A stretch of DNA of 64,000 bases from Ianthella basta (taxonomy: Eukaryota > Porifera > Demospongiae > Verongiida > Ianthellidae): contig OZ025880.1 of assembly GCA_964019415.1 (NCBI GenBank), positions 3,650,813 to 3,714,812 on the forward strand, read 5' to 3'. The translations under genes and the position numbers were made by a program. The notes under the pieces are model-generated. The model searched no databases. It was not told the DNA's origin and saw only the letters and a program-made list of their open reading frames with translations. Positions 39,901 through 48,383 of this stretch are shown piece by piece; positions within the stretch are counted from its first letter, which is position 1, and the number at the start of each line of letters is the position of its first letter.

Positions 39901-42255
39901 AGACTCCTCATCCAACAGCCCTGAAAGCAACAATACCAATACAAAGTACCTCCACAAAAATTTACATTGAAGTATGCATTGTTGTGAAGCAGGCAGTACT
40001 AGACTTAACAGCAAGCCAGTGCAGTATGTACAATTAACCTGAACCTTTAGCCTCTTCAGTAGTAGCTCCTGTGCCTTGGTAGGTGAATGACTCAGCCTGC
40101 ACAGACAGGGAATAACAATGCAACATAATGCACTCGCAACAATTAGTTATGCTTCTAGATAATCCTGTTATTCAAACAGCCATTTTCTATGAGGCAAACA
40201 AATCAGAACTTACAGCTTCAAAAAAACCCTGAGCCTTCCTGATAATGTGCCTCAATTCCACCAAGTCAAGCATGTTCCTCTTCAGAGTTTCAGTGTTGGT
40301 GTTGATCTCCTTCACTTCACTCTCAAGCTCCTCAAAGCGTGACTCCAGGTCAATCATATCTTGAGGATCAGGAGCATCTACAAACCCAACCGGTGCCGGC
40401 TGCAGACCCACACGTTCCAATTCATTGGACAGAAAACCTACCAGAACAAGCAGTAGTTTGGTAAATCACAATTGCTACATAGCTACACTTTCCCTCTTCC
40501 ATCAATACCATATAATAATTATGCTTTAACTTTCGCAGTTTGCGAGTTTTCGTGTTTATACTTTCGCAGTTGCAGTCTCAAGTAGGAAAAATAAAGCCTT
40601 GTGTAAGTTTTTGCGGGGTGAAACTTTCACGGATGGTTGCTGGTCTGCGAAAACCGTGAAAGTTTAAGTTACAGCGTATATGATACATAACAATATCCAA
40701 GTCTTGCCAGTACAGCCATTCTAACCACTGCCTTGATGTGAAAAGTGGCACTATATGTGAGCTAAATGTACAATACAGTACGGTGCATGGAAAAGGTAAC
40801 GATAATTCCGTTTCCTGATTCACGTTTTTCGGTGAAACAAGTTCATCTTGTGAATTTTTGGCAGTTTAGCGCTGCTCGTCACGACGCATTACCCGGTAAA
40901 CAGTTACCGTTTAATGGTTAACGGTTACCGCCTAACAGTTAACGGTTCGCACCTATATACCTAGTTCGTAACCTTACGGAGTTCAGTCTTGTGCCAGTGA
41001 AGAAGCTATTCCCCCAGAGACCATGAGCGCTAGCAACGCAATCATTGTGAGGTACGAGAACAACGGTTCAGCCAGATAAGATGGCAAGGAGTACCAGGAG
41101 TCACTGTCCAAGATCCGCAGGGATGAGAGTGCGACAGGAAGCCTGACGACTGGTGAGGCCATCACAATTAAGACGAAATCACAAGTGTGGAAGGCCATTG
41201 TTGTAAACCTGCATCCTAACCTCCATCCACCTCAGAGGCCTTCTGCAGCTACATAGGACTTGGGTGATTCTCCCGTAGGATATACCTTCCGCTCGAAATA
41301 AAGTTGAACGATTCGCTGTTTGCAATAAAGTGACAAGACCATCCTCACTTCTTTTCGCTATCACTGAACACTGTGGCCGAACGACCATGGTGCTTATATA
41401 CATCGCTGTCGCATTAAACAGTAACCGTTAACTGGTAACCGTCACACACTAACAGTTAACGCTTTTCCCTTCGTCGTCGCCGTTACTGTTTAACGGTGAA
41501 AATATCGCCTGTTTTCGGTTAACGTTATCTTTTCCATGCACCGTACTGTACCATGTGGACACATTCATGTCATACTTGTACAACATTGTGGCTTGAATCT
41601 GTAAGGCTACTTTGTACATCATCATCATATCAATGATACCAAGTACTTACGCAGTTTCCTCTCCATTTCATCACATCTCCTCACTTCATTGACAAACTTT
41701 CTTTGGAATGCACTGACATCTGGATTCAACTGAAGGAGGTTGCACAAATGTACGGAAGAAGTGTACCACTCAAACTATGTAGCATAATATTATAGTGCAA
41801 ACACAGTGCATCACTTGACAATTAATTACTATTCAGACATTGCATAGGTGGTGCTGTGCACTGCCTATTAATTACTTTGACTCTGTTATTAGTCATCACA
41901 TCATTACAATATATGTGTATGTTGAATACATGTTATATACTATGAATGAACATTAACTATCCATTAGAACATGTGCTACAAGTTGGGGAGGTGGCCACAA
42001 GACTTTCATTAAAAGTAATGCCAAATCAATGCCTCGGGAAGCATTTATGTAATAGCACCTTGTCACTTGAACAATATCAATGTATAACATACTGATGCTG
42101 CCCTCCCCCCCGGAATGTACATACAAAACTCAACTTACGTCACAAAAATGAACCATCCCAAGTTCCCCCAACTCCCGCACACACGCATAGGCAGAATCAC
42201 TCTGTAGAAACAGCTGGCAGAGGGTCATCTCGCGAGACCGAAACAACGACCCCAT
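27910..42255 (-). CDS. ATP6V0A: V-type proton ATPase 116 kDa subunit a
   Basis: This is the stator and proton half-channel subunit of the V0 sector, which acidifies lysosomes and other organelles. All 22 exons join in phase: 42139-42255, 41651-41729, 40214-40437, 40039-40096, 39866-39920, 39574-39700, 38050-38132, 37071-37164, 36591-36803, 36025-36175, 35752-35891, 33894-34042, 32781-32895, 32117-32281, 29277-29360, 29067-29186, 28880-28984, 28635-28811, 28480-28591, 28263-28397, 28101-28170, 27910-28003 (TAA 27910-27912). The start encodes [19 protein letters not shown]. Family blocks follow: [55 protein letters not shown] and [21 protein letters not shown] holds the channel arginine, and [12 protein letters not shown] precedes the C-terminus. 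The exon at 28635 encodes an acidic, Gly/His-rich cytosolic loop. I cannot tell which vertebrate paralogue it matches. Confidence 0.96.
29925..31065. repeat. CCA/TGG minisatellite cluster with inverted halves (V-ATPase intron)
   Basis: The left half (to about 30450) is rich in ACCACCACC and copies of a unit containing CCACCAGTACAAGTTACA. The right half (from about 30530) carries the reverse complement (GTAACTTGTACTGGTGGTG) and GGTGGTGG runs. Neighbouring words, such as a CTAGGAAAACACCACCAG stretch, also recur inverted. The cluster lies between the V-ATPase exons at 29360 and 32117 and is spliced out. Confidence 0.85.
31177..31330 (+). repeat. 66-bp tandem repeat, about 2.3 copies
   Basis: Units start at 31177, 31243 and 31309 with GCATGCACCAGT. 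The first two are virtually identical and the third is partial and slightly diverged. It is intronic in the V-ATPase gene. Confidence 0.85.
33096..33192 (+). repeat. dispersed repeat, copy 2 (V-ATPase intron)
   Basis: This is the partner of 10085-10189: GCCATGGTAACGTGCATC, then two GATTCTAAATC boxes and AAATCCCAT. Similarity is high but imperfect, consistent with an old dispersed repeat family. Confidence 0.6.
34440..34804. mobile_element. 365-bp foldback MITE with about 73-bp arms (V-ATPase intron)
   Basis: The left arm starts AATCACGTAGCAGAAATAAA and ends GTTACAATACTGAAG. The right arm is its reverse complement with a few substitutions, starting CTTCAGTATTGTAAC and ending ACGTGATT. The central part has no coding potential. 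No clear target-site duplication was seen. Confidence 0.82.
37242..37347 (+). repeat. about 105-bp repeat, copy 1 (V-ATPase intron)
   Basis: The segment from GACCTCATATCTC through GGTCTCAAACACA recurs at 38833-38942 with few differences, in the same orientation. Both copies are intronic in the V-ATPase gene. Confidence 0.85.
38833..38942 (+). repeat. about 105-bp repeat, copy 2 (V-ATPase intron)
   Basis: Partner of 37242-37347. The shared core includes GTGGGTAACTCAGTCCATCA and GAGTGGTGCATGAGCTGTCT. Differences are a small insertion near the start and scattered substitutions. Confidence 0.85.
40518..40680. mobile_element. small imperfect inverted-repeat element (V-ATPase intron)
   Basis: The ends carry TTTAACTTTCGCAGTTTGCG and, inverted, CGAAAACCGTGAAAGTTTAA. 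The wording resembles the ends of the element at 46730-47224, so the two may be related MITEs. Boundaries are approximate. Confidence 0.45.
40776..41548. mobile_element. 773-bp TA-flanked TIR element with GTTAAC subterminal repeats
   Basis: The left end CAGTACGGTGCATGGAAAAG and the right end CTTTTCCATGCACCGTACTG are perfect inverted copies for at least 20 bp, flanked by TA on both sides (40774-40775, 41549-41550). Inside each end lie clusters of TTAACGGTTACC-like and AACAGTTAACGG-like units. The plus strand from about 41000 to 41250 is nearly open, interrupted once by TAA, and reads like a decayed coding piece ([20 protein letters not shown] then [20 protein letters not shown]). I do not recognise that protein. 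Confidence 0.85.
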
Positions 42256-42347
42256 CTTGTTCTCTTCTTCACAACCACGTGACAGTGGAAGGAACTGACT
42301 ATCACGTGAGTCACGTGCGGGGAGGCGTGATAGGATGTTCCTGCAAA
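42256..42347. promoter_or_regulatory. 92-bp bidirectional promoter with three CACGTG boxes
   Basis: This gap separates the start codons of the V-ATPase a gene (42255, minus) and LTO1 (42348, plus). It contains CACGTG at 42276-42281, 42303-42308 and 42312-42317, two of them in TCACGTG context. In other animals, CLEAR elements (GTCACGTGAC-type) recruit MiT/TFE factors to V-ATPase and lysosomal genes. Binding here is inference. Confidence 0.7.
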
Positions 42348-45300
42348 ATGGCGGACCCATTTGGAGACATAGTAATGGCTAATGAAAGGTTGGTTGCTTC
42401 GCTCAAGACAAGAATAACGATTAGTTTATAACACGAAACTTTGAGGATACGATGAACTTGTGTACAGGGAAGCAACGCATAGACTGGACCTTGTAACTGG
42501 TCTCTGCTGGCCATGCTGCCCGTGCATAGCTAGCTACTTGTTTCGGCTGAAATGACGTTCATTATTCATAAAGCATGTTATATATGCAAAGATAATGTTG
42601 GTGTGACCTTGGACACAGGCACAATACATGGGACAGAACAGCAATGCTGAGGTAGACAGTGACTTGCAAGTTGTGTACCATAAAAGAAGTATTGTTCTAT
42701 GGATTTACTTTAAAGCGAAATTTGAACTAAAACAAAAACAATGAAAAGCTGAATTTGTATAGTTTGAAGATTATGTTCTATAGTTTTAGCATGCATAGGG
42801 GTTGGCACTGTTACTGATAATGGTGCATGAACAGAAGAGAAGGTTGCTACCATTCCAAGCTGCTCCTTGCTAGAAAACCAATTTGGAGCAGGTAATCCAG
42901 CATGGTCAGGGATGCTTTGCCACTGCAATTGCTTCTCTTAGGGAATAGTATGGGACAGGTGGTATGGGGTGTCCCAGGGCAACAATTTCAATGGTGGCAT
43001 ACTTGGCATTCAGTCCTCGTCTGTGCAGTTCATTAGTGATTACTAGGTATGGTCTATTCTGCTGTTGCCTTCTTGCTTGTCTCATTGCTTCTTTGGAGTT
43101 GCCAGTGACTGTGAGTTTAGCAGGGTGATACTTGGATGAATGATGATAGTCTTAGGGGGATGGCAGAGGGGGTGCTGTTGGGCTTGTATGTTATGTAGGT
43201 CTGTATACTTCTGGACATTTGAAAGTGCCTTCTCTAGTGACCTGACCAGTCTCAGTAGGTCAGAGTTGTGTCCATGTCCATCATCCCTTGTTCCAGGACA
43301 TCTGGACATTGTATATGTCCAATTGTGGCCTGTGGTCTTGAGCAGAGCTTGCAGTAGGATGAGTCCTTGATTGTACAATCTAGTGTTTACCTTTCGACCT
43401 GGTTCTTGTATATCTGCAAATTTATTGGTTTGGAAGGGTGCCCAGTCTGCTCTGAGCATGTAGTATAACTGGCATGATGGCAAGCCATCCATGAAGCAAT
43501 TCATGATTCATCTCTAGTAGTGATATTTAGCCTCAAAAAGCTCAGTGATGTCCAGAAACATATTCTGAACGCAGAGTGAGGAGAGTTCTGGTTCCAACAG
43601 TTCAGTGAGGTTGCAGAGATTCCTGGTCCCTCTCTTGAGAGCTGCCAGTGATGCTGGTGCACTAGATCAGGAGGTATGCAGGCAGTTGGTTGCTTCAGTT
43701 GGGATTTCCTGTCTTTTCAGGAATGTTGGGCTGTTGATCAGGCAATCAATCAATCATATGATCATGTGTCCCTAATAGAGACTGGTTGACTTGCTTTGCA
43801 ATGATCATTCTAAGGATCAGTGCAAAGATGTTGGATGGGAAGTGAAAGATGATAGTGGAGCTACTGAATAGGATGGGAAGTGTTGTTATAGAAATTGTCG
43901 AACACAGTATTAATGATGTTTCTCTGTCTGATTCTGTTGGTTGCTCTAACTGTGGCTTCATCATGTGTCCAAGGACACAGCTACATTAAACTGCTGAGAG
44001 GATAAGGTGGTTGTAACTTGGTGGATGCAGCATTACATACTCTCTGTACTATCCGATAACGGTCCATCTAGAGTATGTGTTCAAACCATCTGCCGATCAG
44101 GTGGTTAACTTCAATTTTGGTTGGGTCAGATGAGGCCTAGATAAAGCAAATGTAGTTCACTTTTGCTTTTGTGTAGCAGAAGGAGGTGGAGGGAACTGCA
44201 AGAACAGAAAGACAGTACCATATGGCTTGGGTAGGATTACTGGGGAGCTTCAGCTTCAGATGTTTAGCAAGGTCCTGATAGTTTGCAGCAGCTTCTCGAG
44301 GAGAGTGGAAGAAATGGGTTGGTAGTAGTTTAGGGTGAGAGGTAGTGTGAGACTATCCCCATTTCATTTCTCCTCTGATGGGTCTCTCATCCATGTTCTT
44401 AAGGCTATTTCCACTTTCTGTTGGAGATGTTTGGAGGCTTCTCTCTTGGTCAGTGAGTAATACACTGTGACAACTTGGCCCAGGAATTTAGTGGGGTGAT
44501 TTAAGATGCTCCTGGGTGATATGCATACATAGGAGTGGAAACGAGCTGCTAGGTCTGGGCAAGTGTCATGGAAGCGCATTTGGTTGAGGAAAAGTCCAAG
44601 GGTCCTGCTGCTGTTTCAATGGACTGGATTGCATGCTGATGGTCTATGTAACAGAGTTGATGATGGTAAGGTCCATAGGCGTTGGAACACAGTATTTTTG
44701 CTCATTACGCTCGCAACATAGGACATTTCATTCAAACTTTGCAGGCATCAAAATACATCAATACATGAGGGGAAATTTTGTACCATTTTCTACTGCGTCA
44801 GTGCAAAACTTATATAAAAATGGTACAAAATCACACTAAGCAAGGTTACCAGGAAATGACCCCTTCCTGTCATTGACAGCAATAAAGGCCTTCACTATCT
44901 CTAAAAGATCCAGTTTATCAGTGGCTGGAACATACTAGAATGTAGAAGGGTCTTCAACCGGCGTAGAGTAGAGAAAGTTCTCTCTGCAGTTGCTCTGGTA
45001 ACGGATACAAGGCAAACACAGGAATACAAGGCGGAGAAGAGCAAAAACTTCACTGAAGTTCAACAGTTCAACAAGGGTTTCATAAATCTGCAGGGAATTG
45101 TCCACCCATCCAGTCACTACGTAAAGCTGCTCATTGCAACCAATATCAGTGGCTTCATCTGCTGATCACTGTGCTCGGCTCTGCAGGTTCATGTTCTCAG
45201 CTGCACTGATCGTCAGAGGTATCGTCTGTCATTTCTAAGTTGATTGCTGAGCAGGAGTCTTCAGGTTCATGCCCACAGCTGTGGGATAAAGATTGCTTGA

Positions 45301-48142
45301 TCATGTGAGTCTGGCACATCTTTTGTTAGACTAGTAAGCAACTAGCTAACTAAGCTCATTGCTAGCTAGTTAACTATGTTTTGGTCCATTGATTCAATGA
45401 AGCCACCTGTCGACTTCACTGCTTCTCTTTCTCCTCTTCCCTGGCTAGGGAAAGACGTTCAGCAGTGATTGCTGAGCCATATTAGTCTAAGAAGCTGTTC
45501 TGCCACCGTATGTGCCGCTTGTGACTGTCCCGAATGCTTTCTGCCTCGTGCTCTGCAGCTGCAAACTGTAGAATACTGTTACGCCGCATGGTATTCATAA
45601 TTGCACAACTCTAGAGTGGCCTCCAACCATCACAAGTTGTGAATATTGTGTAGGCAGGTGCCCACTTGCAACGATCTGGCATAGGTGTTTCCTAATCAGT
45701 CGAAAAGGAGTAAAACTGGTACTTTGAAGCATTGGCACCCATTTTGGGACTCTCCGGCTCACAATGCTCGGCCCAGTGAACTATGGACTGTAAGAAAACT
45801 GAGGAGGCAGGGGTACACTTGGCCCCCCTTCCATAAAAACTGGTTGGAAACTTGGCCCCCCTGACCTCCCTGGTTCTGACGCCTATGAGGTCATTTGCAA
45901 ATACTTTGCATTTGTGTTCATGGTAGCATTCTTGGGTTGAGGTGGAGGGAGTTGGTCTGATGAGACGAAGGCATGGACATTCTTCCTGGCATATCTCCTT
46001 TGCCGGACATATATCTACCACTTCTGTGGAACTGCATAAAAGGAAATACGTATGAAAATATTGTTATTAGCTTTATTATATAATTTCATAACTAACTAAT
46101 GTTGTTATTTACTTGCGCAGAGCATATTGGAATGGCATGCAGGCTGGCAAGGTACATGGACAGAAGCAGGCCTTGATTGATGGGGGCACTGCAGGCTGGG
46201 CTAAGGGAGTGGAGTTGGGAATGGAGGTGAGCTACATGCAATATCAGTGTTGCCTTAGGTGCTTATAGCTGATGAAAATCACTCCCTAGCAGGGCCGTAG
46301 CACAAGGATAGATACCGGTCCGGCCATAACTTAGCATGCCTTACCTTCTTTGAAATCTGGATGCTTTTAGATCCATTCTGGAGCATTTCTGGGACTATCA
46401 GTGTCCCGCTCACATGCGTTGAACAAGCTGTGTCTTAAAGCCTTTTGTTGCAGCAAACCTGTCAATGCCCCCCCCCCCCCAAGTCCAAAAGTCTCTTAAA
46501 ATGCTTAGCTTTGATTTTTAGAAATTTGTCTTTGAGGATAAAACCAGTCTGGCCATGGCCTGACCAGCTGGACTGGGTGCTACAGCCCTGTCTAGCCAAG
46601 TGTAGCATACTAGAGTTTTAATACAGTTGCAGTCCTTTAGTTCCTTATCAGTTTACTAGGGGTTGGGGTCTGCCTCTGATCTGAGTTGTTTGTGCAACGA
46701 GGAGTAGCGAGAGTGACTGAGAGGATGTACCGTATGCGCTCAAATGTTTCACGAATTAAACTTTCGCGGTATTTGCAGTTCTGGAGCCATTCGTGATTAA
46801 TTTAATCCACGAATATTTTGGAAAAAAGTGTTGCATAACTGTAAAAATGGACGCCGAACGTGCCCCCCATGTCTGGTTATAGCCTTTGCAGCGTCTGTGG
46901 GTAATATACGACCGATGCTTTGTTGTTTAGCAGTTTGTTTGGTTATCCTGGTCAAGAGACTTCAAGAACATTGTTTCGTTCATAACTTTAAGTCCAGCAG
47001 CGTGATGTGCCCGACTTTGGAATCTTGTTTATTCTCCGTGGCAAGAGCTGCTAAAACTGACAAGAAGCGGCCATTGCGCTCTACAGATGCAGAAGGCGGT
47101 GGTAAAGTGTATATATGTAATACAATGTTGGTGACTCAGGCATCCGTGATAATAAAATCCGCAAATATTATAAAAATCCTCCATCCGTGAAAGTGTAGTC
47201 TGCGAATAATTCGAGCGCATACGGTATTGCGAGAAATTGCAATATTGTTTCAATCTATTGATCTGTTAATCGATCAGTCTATCAATCAATGATGAGCATG
47301 TACAACACATGCAGTTCATCTCCCTTGTTTACTCCATCTTACTAGTAAAATAGGATGCAATAACCTGCTTAAGGCTCATGAGTCATTTCTTTGCTTGGCT
47401 GCTGCAGCTTGGCTTGTACCTTTCAATTATTGACACCTTGTTGGCCAAGGAGGCAAAGAAGGTAACTGTATCACATGGAGAAGACAAAAGGCAAGCATTA
47501 GAGCTCCATGGTGTCCGTGTACAACCCTTTATGTGTGAATCTGTTCAATTGCTGCAGCAATACCACTGTCAAACTGTGCACATTGAAGTCAAGTATTTTA
47601 GGACTCTGTGTTTCTGAGCTGAACAGTAAGATCTGCCAAAGTCAATTGCAAACAATTAGAGCAAACTTTCAGCGAGTGAGTGTTTGAACCTACATTTTGC
47701 TAAGTGTATGATCTATGACATATGGTGGGTTTACCGAGGCAAACTTTGGAACTAGCAGAAGTATTAAAGTTACACCATGCATCTGTAGTCTTTTAATTGG
47801 GTTTGATTATAGCCAAGTCACCGTAAAAGCTTACTAGATGTGTTTTGACCACAAATTCTTCCTCAATAATGAAACATTGAAATAATCACTAGAGTATAGA
47901 AATTGGCAGTCACTTTTTGTTTCCTGTTTTCACAGTTTTATTACTGCTTGCATGGTACATAGGTGACGGTACAGTTGTACCTGCAATTGGTTGGGTATAT
48001 ATGTGCTGCTTCACAATATCTGTATAGATCAAGATTCTCTAATTGCTGGTATAAATGTGCCTTCTTCCCTACTTAGATTGCCAATAAAGTAAGTGCACAG
48101 GGAGCCATTCAAGTAAAAGTAACCGAAGACATGTCTTTCTGA
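42348..48142 (+). CDS. LTO1: LTO1-like adaptor for Fe-S cluster loading of ABCE1
   Basis: LTO1 with YAE1 links the recycling factor ABCE1 to the cytosolic iron-sulfur assembly machinery. Exons seen: 42348-42388 ([14 protein letters not shown]), 46121-46226 ([13 protein letters not shown]... through [11 protein letters not shown], with glycines at four-residue steps typical of the Yae1 deca-GX3 domain), 47408-47461 ([18 protein letters not shown]), 47602-47675 ([20 protein letters not shown]) and 48077-48142, ending TEDMSF-stop. Phases between the 47408 and 47602 exons do not join, so one small exon is missing. The first intron (3.7 kb) is filled by a LINE broken by a hAT fragment, and the second contains a TA-flanked element. 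The gene shares a promoter with the V-ATPase a gene and converges on LSM12. Confidence 0.78.
42389..42949. other. start of LTO1 intron 1, nothing recognised
   Basis: The first part of LTO1 intron 1, up to the LINE remnant, shows no supported exon. The short minus-strand ORF at 42710-42928 may be the extreme 3' end of the LINE reading region. Confidence 0.35.
42950..46021 (-). mobile_element. decayed LINE-type retrotransposon remnant, split by a hAT insertion
   Basis: Reading the minus strand from 46021, a segment ends in CKVFANDL, a degenerate reverse-transcriptase motif C (usually Y/F-A-D-D). After skipping the insertion at 44674-45887, the sequence continues LTIINS, then [15 protein letters not shown] (motif D-like) and, after a frame shift, [10 protein letters not shown] (motif E-like FLG). 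Further frame-broken ORFs follow to about 43082. Stops and frame shifts are frequent, so it is dead. It lies antisense in LTO1 intron 1. I cannot assign the clade. Confidence 0.62.
44674..45887. mobile_element. 1.2-kb hAT-type DNA transposon fragment
   Basis: The ends are inverted copies: CATAGGCGTTGGAAC on the left and, in reverse complement, CATAGGCGTCAGAAC on the right. AGGTC flanks both sides (44669-44673 and 45888-45892) as a 5-bp target-site duplication. On the minus strand near 45010-44930 one frame reads [20 protein letters not shown], the hAT C-terminal dimerisation signature. The rest of a transposase is missing or scrambled, so this is an internally deleted copy. Canonical hAT duplications are 8 bp; 5 bp is shorter. 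Confidence 0.78.
46730..47224. mobile_element. 495-bp TA-flanked TIR element (LTO1 intron 2)
   Basis: CCGTATGCGCTCAAAT at the left and, inverted, GAGCGCATACGG at the right, with TA at 46728-46729 and 47225-47226. Beyond the first 12 bp the ends share CGTGAA/TTTCACG and CGAAT-type words. The plus-strand ORF at 46828-47190 shows no similarity I recognise. The type is Tc1/mariner-like by TA duplication only. Confidence 0.72.
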
Positions 48143-48383
48143 ATTCGAATGAAAACCTGTTTACAGAGGGCATGTCATGCCACAGCATTCATACGATGGC
48201 ATCTGCTTATGTCTTCACGGCTACAGTGAAGTGAACTCCTTGGACTACATGCATGTCCTCTATTTTCATCCACTCGTGTATGTTGCATAATTTCTGCTGC
48301 ATAGTGTAGTAGTGCCATAATCGTAGATCACAGCTGCTGTATAAATTATACTTATGGTTCAAAACATCAGTTCAAAATGCAGC

